Positions 34,433-44,401 of a stretch of DNA of 64,000 nt are shown piece after piece. The translations under genes and the position numbers were made by a program. The DNA comes from Fasciola hepatica (taxonomy: Eukaryota; Platyhelminthes; Trematoda; Plagiorchiida; Fasciolidae), in contig CANUEZ040000183.1 of NCBI GenBank assembly GCA_948099385.1, positions 4,712,001 through 4,776,000 of the forward strand. The letters run 5' to 3'. The number at the start of each line of letters is the position of its first letter. Position 1 is the stretch's first letter. The notes beneath the pieces were generated by a model that saw nothing but the letters and a program-made list of their open reading frames with translations, had not been told where the DNA came from and ran no database searches.

Positions 34433-35084
34433 GGCTCGATGGTGGTTAGGTTCTGCTTGAGCATCCCCTGACTCACTGAGACGACGTTGGTCTGTTAAGG
34501 ACAGACTGGGTGTTATCCCCGAATCAACCACTACCTTTATAGTACTTGCTTCAAATAAAGGACCAGTATTCTAGTTTTTTTAATCGCCTTTTTGCCAGGA
34601 CATGACAACGCCAACAATCATTGGCCGGTTTTTCCAATTTTTCACATGGTTGGCATGCCTCCCTGCAACTACTCCGGCTGTGATCCATCATTCATGCCTG
34701 TACAACTGAAACATTTCTTGTATCCTAGAGGAATTGCCGTCAGTAGGACGACAGCTTTAAAAAACTAAATAAACAAATGGAACGTCTAAAAAGTATGATA
34801 TGGCGCGGTATCTCTCTTTCCGCTGAATTCGAGTCTCTTCCAATCATCGATTGGGTAACTGTCCCCCAGATACACCCCATTCCATTCATTTCCTGTCGCA
34901 CACTGCCACTTCACTCCACACGAGTGTTCGCTACGATACAACAGGAAATCCACGTCAGAATCGGGTATCGACTTACTACCGCCGTTGAGCTTCAGTGGCC
35001 ATGTGATACTAGTCATCCTCTAGAGGCGCAGCTCACTTGGTCATCAGAGACCCCATTGTGCACTGAACGCATGGCGACCCCCTT
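34433..35084. other. unassigned DNA within the duplication
   Basis: Contains an open frame of 104 codons at 34777-35091 on the + strand, identical in both duplicates apart from one base, with no recognised family. It could be the linker region of the RTE element that follows. Confidence 0.4.
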
Positions 35085-35909
35085 TCGGTGAAGCCGGAGG
35101 CCGTTGCTGTCCAGCCATGGGATAGTGACTAAACAGAAAAAACCCGGAATTCCTTCAAAGTGGAAATAACCGCATTGGTGAGCTTACTTGCATTTTCACA
35201 CAAACGACGCAGACATGTAAAGGGCCCTTAGGAGGGTAGTCTTTATCCCAAAAGCGTCAAAGCTGCTTGCATCTGTCACACGTCGCAGGTCGTACCAAAC
35301 GCGTAAAGAGCAAACTCGAGAGGAGAAAGTTGGGTTTTGTGTCAGTCGTGAATGTACCGATCAAATCTCCACCTTCCCACAACTGCTAGAGCACTGTCAC
35401 ACTTCCCAAAGACCAACGATTATCGTGTTCCTGGACATTCGCGCAGCCTTCGACCCTGCCGATATGGAATTGTTTGTTGAGAAATGGAGTAGTTCAGAAG
35501 TATGTATCAATCTTCAAAGAGCTCTATCGTCACACCTCAGGTCGGGTAAGGACCTACAACCAGCTTTTGTTCCCTTTTGGTGTCTCCAGTGGAGTTCGAC
35601 AAGGTTACCCTATATCCCTATTCATATTCAGCTTTGCCATACAGGATGTTCTACGGAATGCTTTATCTGGTCTTCCAAACGGTGAAGTTGAACTCCTCCC
35701 AGATGATAGAGATTTCGACTTGGATATTGCCTTGCTGAGCGATAATGTACACACAATACACTACAACTTGGACTGCTTGGCACATGAGATATCCAGATAT
35801 GGTATGCATTTTGCGCCTTCCGAGTACAAAGTGCTTTTGTAAGATTGGCAGGAGGCTGTGCTTGAACTCGTCCTTTGTGGTGATCAGCTTGAGTTATTCG
35901 ACAACTCTA
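35085..35909 (+). pseudogene. RTE-type LINE RT, first half (interrupted by PLE)
   Basis: RT blocks run in order through shifting frames: QISTFPQLLEHCHTSQRP (about 35360), IIVFLDIRAAFDPADMELF (35420-35475; first catalytic Asp present), KYVSIFKELYRHTSGRVR, SGVRQGYPISLFIFSFAIQD (about 35590) and FDLDIALLSDN (about 35715), where the palm FADDIxLL has become LDIALL, so one catalytic residue is gone. YGMHFAPSEYKVLL ends at a stop (35840). Coding resumes with LELVLCGDQLELFDNS and is then cut at 35909 by the PLE. The duplicate at 56833-58490 shows the uninterrupted order. Confidence 0.85.
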
Positions 35910-37826
35910 CTTCCATCATCACAAACCGATCTAGAAAATCTCAAATCCACCTTGGTGAATACAAGTTATCAGTACAGTGGGGCCAAACCAACAGTGAGAG
36001 GCTTGCTGACAATAGATCATATTACAAAGTTAAAAGAGTTACAAAAGAACAAAGAAGTGATTATAACAAGACCTGACAAGGGGGCGGGTATAGTGCTTCT
36101 TAAAAAGTCGGACTACGTTGAAAAGATGGAGGCCATACTTAACGATGGTTCCAAATTCTTGAAGACGGAAACCGAGAAAGACAGAACTAGGCAAATAGAA
36201 AAGTCCCTGGCTAACAGGCTACGGTATCTTAAACAAAAAGGCGCTATTGACTGCGTCACATTTGAAAGAATTCGACCCACAGGAACTATCATCCCAAGAC
36301 TATATGGATTGCCAAAAATTCATAAGACAGGAGTCCCACTAAGGCCCATTTTAGACATGTGCAACTCACCGTATCATGCCGTAGCCAAGTGGTTGACACA
36401 TCTCTTGGAGCCAGCTAGAGCGGCAATGACGAAACACAGTCTAAAGGATACTTTTGAACTTGTAAAATGTGTGAGTGATCTCAATGTGGAAGGACAACAT
36501 ATGATCTCATTGGACGTCACGTCGCTATTCACTAACGTCCCAATCAAGGAAACCATTGACTATCTTTGTGGCTTCATACAAGCTAATGAGATTGAAACAG
36601 GTGTGCCATTGGACGACCTGCGACAGTTACTCTTTGTATGTACCCAGAATATTCAATTCAAGTTTAACGAGCAGATTTACCGCCAAAAAGACGGTGTAGC
36701 AATGGGGTCTCCACTCGGGCCACTGTTTGCTGATATCTTTATGGCAAAATTGGAAAACGGCCCGTTACAATCATCGATTCGCGGACTTCGGTTGTACAAG
36801 CGATACGTGGATGACATTCTATGTATAACAGACCAATTTGTCCACAGAGAACAACTACTAAACAGCTTCAACTCAGCACATCCGAACTTGCGATTCACAC
36901 TAGAATCGGAATCAGACAACTCACTGGCCTTCTTAGATGTATTTTTGACCCGTCGAGAAGATGGCTCAATACGGCGGTCAGTGCACAGAAAATCAACATG
37001 GAATGGACAGTACATCCACTTCCGTAGTTTTGTACCGCTCAAATTGAAAATAAATCTAATTATGTGCCTATCGAACAGAGCGAAAAAGATCTGCACCGAA
37101 GATACCATAAAAGAAGAGCTTGTTACGGTGCGCAATATTTTTATTCAGAACGGATACCCGGAACGCCTAGTCGACCGGATAATGCAGTTGGATAAAGAAA
37201 TTCCAAGGAAAATGGTAGTTGAAAAGAAATCAGTATACATCTCTCTGCCATTTAAAGGCGACACTCTGGCAGATGTAATTCACCGAAGATTGGCGAGCGT
37301 CGTCAACAAAACATTCTACGCTGCTAAACTGCGTGTTTTGTTCACCTCTAAGCCAGCGGTGTGTTTGCGGATAAAAGACAATGTGCCTGTTTCTGCAGCC
37401 TCATTTTGTGTGTATTCTTTCACTTGTTCCTGTGGAACAACGTATATCGGCCGCACGACCAGACGCTTGTCTGAACGCATCCGTGAGCATCATCCAGCGT
37501 GGTTGAGGACTGGAACAATTAGGTCAATTACTAGCGCAGTCGTTTCACACCTAGCTGAAACTAATCACATGGTGAACGTGGATCAAGCATTCCGCCCCCT
37601 GTATAGGGTCCGAGGTCGGCTTTCAAGATCGGTGAGAAGTCGCATCTTGGCCACAGCGGAAGCGGTCGGGATTCGCCTCCACAACCCCCCTTTATGTGCT
37701 CAGAAGAAATTTGTGCATGCACTCAACCTACCCTGGCCCACTCACCACCCAACGTCAGGTCCACGAACGTCCGAAAGCCTACATGTTGAGAACGTGTTAG
37801 TCCATTCACACCTGGTTTCCGGATAA
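35910..37826 (+). CDS. PLE polyprotein: reverse transcriptase plus GIY-YIG endonuclease, N-terminally truncated
   Basis: 638 codons open without a stop. Reverse transcription and target cleavage are the family functions. Order: an N-terminal PLE domain with DKGAGIVLLKKSDYVEKM (about 36075), PRLYGLPKIHKTGVPLRPIL (about 36295), MISLDVTSLFTNVPI (about 36500; first catalytic Asp), DGVAMGSPLGPLFADIFMAK (about 36690), RYVDDILCI with the YVDD palm at 36804-36815, and NSLAFLDVFLTR. A long linker with LPFKGDTLADVIHRRL leads to the CxC pair in FTCSCGTTYIGRTTRRLSER (about 37425-37480), the GIY-YIG start, then IREHHP and a C-terminus ending HSHLVSG. All RT and nuclease landmarks are intact, so this is the least damaged ORF in the window. 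The frame also runs 55 codons back into the host LINE (Met at 35745); those codons are out of the LINE's own frame and not part of the PLE. No promoter is visible. Confidence 0.93.
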   Translation, partial: LPSSQTDLENLKSTLVNTSYQYSGAKPTVRGLLTIDHITKLKELQKNKEVIITRPDKGAGIVLLKKSDYVEKMEAILNDGSKFLKTETEKDRTRQIEKSLANRLRYLKQKGAIDCVTFERIRPTGTIIPRLYGLPKIHKTGVPLRPILDMCNSPYHAVAKWLTHLLEPARAAMTKHSLKDTFELVKCVSDLNVEGQHMISLDVTSLFTNVPIKETIDYLCGFIQANEIETGVPLDDLRQLLFVCTQNIQFKFNEQIYRQKDGVAMGSPLGPLFADIFMAKLENGPLQSSIRGLRLYKRYVDDILCITDQFVHREQLLNSFNSAHPNLRFTLESESDNSLAFLDVFLTRREDGSIRRSVHRKSTWNGQYIHFRSFVPLKLKINLIMCLSNRAKKICTEDTIKEELVTVRNIFIQNGYPERLVDRIMQLDKEIPRKMVVEKKSVYISLPFKGDTLADVIHRRLASVVNKTFYAAKLRVLFTSKPAVCLRIKDNVPVSAASFCVYSFTCSCGTTYIGRTTRRLSERIREHHPAWLRTGTIRSITSAVVSHLAETNHMVNVDQAFRPLYRVRGRLSRSVRSRILATAEAVGIRLHNPPLCAQKKFVHALNLPWPTHHPTSGPRTSESLHVENVLVHSHLVSG

Positions 37827-37976
37827 TCCTGTACCACACTAGGTGTGAACGATGATCCCTGACACGATTTTTGTTGACTGTATCCCTTATGCATCTAGTC
37901 CTATATATTGTGTTGTATTGGCATGATTAAGAATCACTGAAAACGAGCTTGTTCGCCAACTTGTGTTTTCCAAATG
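35910..37976 (+). mobile_element. Penelope-like element insertion, 2067 bp, with 7-bp target duplication
   Basis: The boundaries are set by comparison with the empty site in copy B. AACTCTA occurs once there (57651-57657) and twice here (35903-35909 and 37977-37983). The inserted 2067 bp contain a PLE ORF open to 37826 and a 150-bp 3' tail. No LTR-like or inverted terminal duplicate is present in this copy, unlike those at 10.3 and 11.4 kb. It is 5' truncated, since the coding begins in mid-protein at the first inserted base. Confidence 0.95.
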
Positions 37977-37983
37977 AACTCTA

Positions 37984-38659
37984 AGTACCTTGAGAGATTG
38001 ATAACCGCTGAAATTGGTGTTGGGGAGGAGATCAACTCACGAATAGTAAGAGATAGAGCAGCTTCCGCAAACCTGCGATACCTGTGGCGTCGCCCTGGTA
38101 TTCAACTCTCTCTTGAGCGATGGGTGTACATCGCCGCGATTCATAATGTTTTACTCTAGGGTTGAGAGACCTGGCCACTTCGCGTTGAGGATGCTCGGCA
38201 TTCTTTCGTGCTCGAAAACCGATGTCTCCGAAGCATCGATCGTGTTTGATGGGAACATTGAGTGAGTAATGACAAGGTGCACGGTCGCGTACTAGGTACG
38301 GTTAGCTCTACATTGCTTCCGGTGGTTCTGGTCACGTTCTGCGAATGCTTACCAGTCGTCTACCTTTCTGTGCTCTATTCGGAAGTGCTGGGCAAAGCCA
38401 GAAGAAACGAGGCGGCAGTCAAGCCATGATGTGACGTGGAGGTATGAAGAAGTTAGCATCGGCACTGACTTTGGTTGGTGCCTCCAGACTCCACTTTTCG
38501 GGCCAAGTAGACGAGGATTGTCGCTGGTTTCAGACGTTAGGGGGCATGGCCAAGAAGAGAAGTCAGTAGCACGAATGCTGTGTGGTTTGCCTGTCCAACA
38601 TTCGTGCCCCGTAATCATCGTACAGTATTAAACGGCAGGGCCAGCTCCACCGATCACTG
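37984..38659 (+). pseudogene. RTE-type LINE, second half after the PLE
   Basis: This continues the LINE cut at 35909: KYLERLITAEIGVGEEINSR (37984-38043; the YLGSxIS block), NLRYLWRRPGIQLSLERWVY, then after a stop ETWPLRVEDARHSFVLENRC (about 38165-38225), WEH.VSN and a decayed C-terminal region GPSRRGLSLVSDVRGHGQEE (about 38500). Up to 38475 it is near-identical to copy B. Beyond that the two share only family-level similarity (38485-38600 against 58275-58375). Confidence 0.8.
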
Positions 38660-40700
38660 CTTTTTTTTCACCATGTTGCACGTAGAGGTAGAAAGAATGA
38701 GTGTACAAGATAGATAAGAAGTGGACCTACACGGGTGGGAAAAGGAAACACTACCCTAGTAGACAACACACGGATTACACAGTATAAATGTACAAACACA
38801 TATCGCTCAATCATTCTGATTTGACAGGTCACAACACGACTACCACTGTTCACGGTTTGCTGCCGAATCTTCAGTGTCTCCAGCCAACTGGTTCAGGAAT
38901 CTTTTGGACTCCAACCACGAACACATCAGACACCTACTCTTCCTAAGTTCGCTGTACATTTCCACATTCCGCGTTGTCATGTCACCTGCTGACCTACACG
39001 TAGCTTCTTCTACTACCTAGGAGAAACGGAAAACAGAGCACGGTATGGTAGACGTGTTTGCCATGTGTAAGACGTCCCCCAACCAACGAAGTCTACTAAG
39101 CTCAATACGTTGTGACAGAACACTTTCTGAATTAGTACCCAACACTCGATTTCTGACCTCAGCATCCTTTACTCTGTCATTCCATCCAACCTAAGCGATA
39201 CTACGCACACATCGACAGTCGTAAACCTCAAGGCGACCAACATCTTCCGCACGCGAATCCCATGTCTCAACACCGTCCAACAAAACCGAACACACTGTGG
39301 CACAGTACACATGACCTTTCAACTTCAGTGAAATATCACGTCGGCGCCCCAAGTGCTTCAACCTAGCGTGCACCGATCGAGCCTCGGACATACGCGCGGT
39401 CACCCCTACTACCGTGTTTTCATCCGTCGTCAAGCTGATGTCGTGGTAAATGAGGCGGTCGACAACTGCCAGCACTTCTCCATCGAGCATCAAGCTCGCA
39501 ATCCTTGAATACCAGTCTTGCAACATCACTTTACACTTTGAAGGCGCAAAGTGCATGTTAAATAGAGTTACAGCTCTCGCAAGTCTATCTGGTACATGTT
39601 GGGCATGTTCCATGGATTCGTCCGCGTAATCTAGGTCACACAGCTTTCCACCATTTCCCAGTTCGACGCCCACGTCCTTAAGATTTCGTGAGGCATTCAC
39701 CATTATTTCGTTAATGACGAAGCTGAACAAGAATGGAGGAATGGGACACCCTTGTCCAACACCGCTGATCGTTTCGAATGGACTAGATATCTCACCGTAA
39801 ACCCAGCCAAAGGTATGTGAGTAAAATAATCTCAGTAGATTTATGAACTTCTGTGGTATATCATTCCGGGAAAGAGCACTGAAAAGCGCTGTTCGATCAA
39901 CCAAATCGCGATCATTCTTAGGGCTTTTTGTAACTTGCCTTTGTAGCTTTCTTCGTATCTTATTTACCTCCTTACTCTTCCAGAGCTGACTCTTTCGCTC
40001 CATTAGACTCAACGACTCTTAAGAAATCCAGTATCTTTGATGGACATTGGATCTAGGACCACAGGCGAAACCTCCTGCCACGTGCATCGCCTGCTGGATG
40101 TGGGCCCAATGATCATCTACATTATTGTTCGTCGTAGATCCTAGCTCGTGACAGTTTCTGTTCATAACTGGTGCGAACTTCTGGATCAGACATACGGTGT
40201 ACGTTCACGACCATAAAGCTGCAGCGATAATCACAAAACTAATGCATAGTAAGACTCTACATTAGTGGACCAGGAAGATCTACAGTTCTGAGCAGAACTG
40301 CGCCACCAGTAGCTTACTGCGATAAGATTAATCCGGCTCAGAACACCTGTAGATTTAGAACGCCATGTCGCCGTGCAACGCAAACTGTCGGAAATTTGTA
40401 TTAAACAGGAATAACCGATTGTTTGTACAAAATTGGACAGGCCTATCCCCATCATATAAGCGCTGAGCGGGTAACACACAACGCCCATCCAAACAAGCTT
40501 CTGAAGCACCAAGTTAGCCAACCTGTGCATTAAAATAACCTGCTAACACTACATTGTCAGAGCCTTTGCTCTTGCAAACGACAGTGGTGGGTTCATCGTA
40601 GAACTCATCCTTCTGAATTTTAGTGCTGCAGTCCGTCGGAGCGTACGCTGAGATCACAAAACAGCCTGCGCTTAACACAGCTTTCCTTTCGAACTCTAAC
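38660..40700 (-). pseudogene. RTE-type LINE, endonuclease and RT with internal deletion
   Basis: On the minus strand the 5' end shows endonuclease pieces: VISAYAPTDCSTKIQKDEFY (about 40655), VVLAGYFNAQVG (about 40550; GDFNAQVG block with D lost) and a WRSKSTGVLSRINLIAVSY stretch (about 40360). A 273-codon ORF (40012-39191) begins in unrelated lysine-rich sequence, then carries DLVDRTALFSALSRNDIPQK, ISGVGQGCPIPPFLFSFVIN (RQG changed to GQG), LCDLDYADESMEH (YADE for YADD), MHFAPSKCKVMLQDWYSR, a YLG-block remnant and ETWDSRAEDVGRLEVYDCRC. After 39190 a decayed C-terminus includes CVRGWSPKDS (about 38905). Sequence between endonuclease and RT is missing, so the element is internally deleted as well as mutated at the active site. 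Confidence 0.83.
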
Positions 40701-40969
40701 TGACCTCAAAAACAAAATGACAAAAAGGAACATGAAAAAATTGTACGGTGAAAACGAAAAGACTCAGCTTTTTATTTTTGCTAATTGTCTCTTCCACTGT
40801 ATTCTACTCCTCTCCACCTTATTGGTGAAATTTCTGAATCAAAAATTCGATCAAAATTAATGAAAAAACAAATCTCCGTTCTAATACCCTTGCAGCTTCA
40901 TAGCCAACGCCAACGGTTAGGGTTTTCATAGTTATGCGACAAACTGTTAATTACCATTTGCCCAGAAAT

Positions 40970-41019
40970 CTCTGGCCCCAGCCTTAATCATCAAGATTTA
41001 AGCGGTTGTGATATAAGTT
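40970..41019 (+). repeat. probable left part of S1 SINE head split by gypsy
   Basis: ATTTAAGCGGTTGTGATATA lies just left of the array and would supply an A-box-like TTAAGCGGTTG. The S1 body and B box are found directly right of the array (49298 onward). Removing the array and one AGTT gives tRNA-like spacing. The left part is diverged, so this is an inference. Confidence 0.5.
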
Positions 41020-41447
41020 TGCAGTGACCTCGATCGTCCTGAGAAAATGACTATTTTCTGGACACCATTTCGGATCTATTTTCTCTACGATCTTTTCTGA
41101 CGTTTGACATCGACCTCATAGTGTTCTCCGGTTGCGTACGTTTTACTGGACTGGCTTTTCCGAGGTTTCCGTCGACATCGTTTTAAATCACTTTCACTTT
41201 CGGTCGTTCGCCGATTGTACACGCTCGCGGTTCGCTTTCTGCACAGCCGTTGCGTTTCGTTTCGTTTTCCGTTCGGTGTATCTCTCGTATCCGTACTGTT
41301 TCGGTGCCACGATATATAGAACACACCTTGCATTTGTAAACCGACTTGCGTCTTCTCTACTCGTCCGATAGAGGGGATATCGTTCGTATTTCGCTGCTAG
41401 ACCCAATAGGAGACACGTTCACCAGCCGCTCTCGAACGTCTTCTATA
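41020..41447 (+). repeat. gypsy LTR 1
   Basis: It starts TGCAGTGACC, where LTRs 2 and 3 start TGTAGTGACC, and ends TTCTATA. The end is set by the point where LTR 1 and LTR 3 flanks diverge. A TATATA (41309) and the repeated small ORFs inside are incidental. Confidence 0.9.
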
Positions 41448-41448
41448 T

Positions 41449-41466
41449 TGGTGAGCCCGAAACCTC
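41449..41466 (+). other. primer-binding site, unit 1
   Basis: TGGTGAGCCCGAAACC begins one base after the LTR end. The leading TGG is the complement of a tRNA CCA end, as expected of an LTR-element PBS. I cannot name the primer tRNA. The same site recurs at 45374. Confidence 0.65.
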
Positions 41467-41478
41467 CAGAACGTAACC

Positions 41479-43003
41479 ATGTCAGAGGATAAGATGCAGC
41501 TCGTCACAGACCTCACTTTGTCTGCGGTTGCTTTTAAGCCCGGGTCTCGCAGCTCGAAGAGATACACACCGAATCACAGGATTGTTTTCTAACATTCCGC
41601 ACGATTTTCAGTCTTTATTTATTAAATTCTCCATATTGACCAAACCATTTGAAGAGATAGAGACAGTGACCGATCGTGTGGCACACCACATTGTCACTAA
41701 CGGACCACCAGTCACGGCACGACCTCGCCGACTGGCACCGGACAAATTGGCTTTCGCCAAACGTGAGTTTGACACTTTACTTTCTAAAGGTATTGTTCGT
41801 CCTTCTCACAGTCCATGGGCCTCACCTCTGCACATGGTTCTTAAGAAAGATGGCGTTAGCTGGCGACAATGTGGCGACTATCGCGCACTAAATTCGGTTA
41901 CCCGTCACGATAGTTATCCGATACCCCACATACACGACATCACGGCATCACTTCACGGCACGACTGTATTTTCTAAGATCGATTTGGTGCGAGCCTATCA
42001 CCAGATCCCAGTCGCCGCTGAAGATATCTAGAAAACCGCTGTCACGACTCCTTTTGGTTTGTTTAAGTTCCTACGTGTCTTTTGGTTTGCGAAATGCTGC
42101 TCAGACATTCCAGAGGTTTATCGATAGCATTACGCGAGACTTGGAATTTGTTCACGTCTATATCGATGACTTGCTAATCGCATCGTCGAGCGTAGATGAA
42201 CATTTCCAACATTTGACGCTACTATTGCAACGTTTGTCCGAACATCGAATAGTAGTCAATCCTGATAAATGTGAATTTGGCAAACCGGAACTTGTGTTCC
42301 TCGGCCACAAGATCACTCGAGAGGGTACTAAGCCTTGCGAGGATAAAGTGCGCGCTATTCTAGATTACGCCGTACCGTCCTCAATCAAGGAGCTCAAGGC
42401 ATTTTTATCGTCGTCTCATACCCCATGCTGCTGAACGTTTGCTTCCATTAACTGATCTACTTCGTGGCAATCCACGTAAGTTGTCGCTTACGGATGCCGC
42501 ACGAGTAGCGTTCTCGGAGATTAAAGCGACATTAGCTCAGACCACGCTCCTAATGCACCCAGTTCCATCGGCCACGCTAAGCATAGCGGTGGATGCATCC
42601 GACTTTGCCATCGGAGCGGTCCTGCAACAGTCTGTTTCTGGGATATGGCAGCCATTAGAGTTTTCTCTCGACGCCTCAGTCCCATGGAAACCAAATATAG
42701 TGCTTTTGGTCGTGAACTGCTGGCTGTATATAATACCGTTAAGCACTTCCGCCATACAGTCGAGAATCGATATTTCATCCTCTATACCGACCGTAAGCCT
42801 TTGACGTATGCATTGCATACTAAGTCTGACCGGTACTCCCCACGAGAAGTCAGACATTTAGACTATATTTCTCAGTTCACGACTGACCTACGACACGTTA
42901 AATGTGAGTCGAACTGCGTTGCAGATGCTTTGTCGCGTATTCCGCTTAATGCAATTAAATCTCTGGTTTTAGACATCCCTGCCATGGCTGCAGCATAGGC
43001 ATA
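41479..43003 (+). pseudogene. gypsy gag start, RT and RNase H, unit 1, broken
   Basis: ATG at 41479 opens [20 protein letters not shown], a gag-like start. After about 27 codons the sequence jumps to the region before the RT, so most of gag and the protease are missing. [51 protein letters not shown] (catalytic Asp present). A TAG stop at 42029-42031 and a one-base frame break near 42075 follow. Then SFGLRNAAQTFQRFID, FVHVYIDDLLIASSS (YIDD, about 42160) and VFLGHKITREGTKP. A small deletion with frame break lies near 42405. RNase H: LSIAVDASDFAIGAVLQQ (about 42580), a frame break near 42660, then METKYSAFGRELLAVYN and YFILYTDRKPLTYAL. No functional polyprotein is possible. Confidence 0.92.
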
Positions 43004-43055
43004 GGATTCTTCATGTATGGAAGCAGCTCAGTCATCGTCGCTACAGTGTCAGTCC

Positions 43056-44401
43056 GTACCTCTGGCCACCAGTGCTGGGACTATACTCTGCGACATGTCT
43101 ACTGGCATACATCGACCAGTCGTACCCTCTACATATCGACGTCTCGTGTTCGATACCCTACATGAACTATAACATCCAGGCATCGCAGCCAGTCTCCGAT
43201 TAGTAGCTGAACGATACGTCTGGCCGTCCATGAATAAAGATGTTCGTATGTGGGCAAAACAGTGTCTACAATGTCAACGATCTAAAGTGCATAGGCACGT
43301 AGCTTCGCCTATCGGTACTTTTGCTACGTCTGATGCTCGCTTCGATCACATCCACGTAGACATTGTGGGTCTATGGACCCCATCACACGGGTATACCTAT
43401 TTACTAACGTGCATCGATAGATTTACGAGGTGGCCCGAGGCTATTCCCATCTCTGTCGTCACGGCCGAATCAGTGGCTCGACATCTGACAGAACGATGGA
43501 TAGCTTCGTATGGTTGTCCTTCCGCAATCACTACCGATCGAGGGCAACAATTTGAGTCCGATCTATTCTCTTCATTAACTCACATGCTGGGTACGGAACG
43601 CATTCGCACGACCGCGTACCATCCGGCATCGAATGGTTTAGTTGAACGTTTTCATCGCCAACTCAAAGCGGCTCTTAGAGCACACGAGAGCCCCGACTGG
43701 TACGAAACGTTACCGCTAGTTCTGCTAGGTATCAGGACTTGCATAAAGGCAGATATCCAATGTTCCGCCGCAGAACTTGTCTACGGCACGACATTACGAC
43801 TGCCTGGGGAATTCTTTACGCCACGGAGTACAGATTCACTTGCCGTACAGACTTACGTTCACCGTTTGTCTACGTACATGCAAAATCTCGCTCCGGCGCA
43901 GACTCGAATGCAGCCACGACAGGTTTTTGTTCCGACCGAACTCAAAACTTGTTCGCATGTATTCATTCGTGTTGATTCGGTACGGAAACCATTACAACAG
44001 CCTTACGAAGGTCCATTTCGCGTGATTTTCGTCACGACAAGACCTTTAAGGTTGATCGACACGGTCTCGTCGATACCGTTAGCATCGGTCGTCTGAAAGC
44101 CGCGCACGTTGACGACAGCGTGTCGCCCGCTGACATGAGATTCGATGTTAACCCTGCACTACCTGTTGACGACACTTCCGTGTCACTTCAAGGTCTGCAG
44201 TTAGCGTGGCCTGCTACGACTTCGAATGAGGCTATCCTCTCACGCTCAGGACAGCAGCTAGTTGGTACTGCTACGACTTCGAATGAGGCTATCGTCTCAC
44301 GTTCAAGTCAGCAGTCCATTGGCCCTGCTACGTCCGTGAATGAGGCTCCCGTCTCACGTTTCGGTCGGAAGATCGTTTGCCCAGCACGTTTTCGCGACTA
44401 G
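43056..44401 (+). pseudogene. gypsy integrase, unit 1, with stop in the zinc domain and a C-terminal frame break
   Basis: The N-terminal zinc domain is interrupted by TAA at 43170-43172, between the two histidines of the HHCC finger; CLQCQRSKVHRH holds the cysteine pair (about 43265). The open frame 43230-44096 contains the DDE core: HIHVDIVGLWTPSHGYTYLL (first Asp, about 43360), AITTDRGQQFESDLF (second, about 43530) and TAYHPASNGLVERFHRQLKA (Glu, about 43640). PLQQPYEGPFRVI is a GPY/F-type C-terminal module. A frame break near 44030 shifts the tail to another frame ending at 44401, where a 19-residue unit with ATTSNEA repeats three times (57-bp period, 44213-44383). The three catalytic acidic residues are kept, but the finger is lost. 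Confidence 0.9.
44213..44383 (+). repeat. 57-bp tandem repeat in integrase tail, unit 1
   Basis: Three units of 57 bp start with GCTACG(A/T) at 44213, 44270 and 44327. They encode 19-residue repeats with T(S/T)xNEA and SR. The same array is at 48138-48308 in unit 2. Confidence 0.85.

Larger units (their letters stand above)
33012..38475 (+). repeat. segmental duplication, copy A (carries PLE insertion)
   Basis: This interval without the PLE and one target-site copy (2074 bp) equals 54760-58149 in length (3390 bp). The offset is exactly 21748 bp before the insertion and 19674 bp after it, so I see no other length change. I found nine substitutions, all transitions, at 34017, 35076, 35493, 35624, 35822, 38284, 38422, 38436 and 38465 (copy A numbering). 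Similarity falls off abruptly at 33012 and near 38475. It contains the RTE C-terminus, R2, the first half of another RTE and its continuation. Confidence 0.93.

Noticed and set aside
35745..35909. True N-terminus of the PLE protein
   Set aside because: These codons are present in copy B without the PLE and belong to the host LINE in a different frame.
41085..41406. Conserved small proteins encoded by the LTRs (82, 79 and 70 codons, repeated three times)
   Set aside because: They recur only because the LTR is repeated; frames overlap on both strands and no known LTR protein matches.
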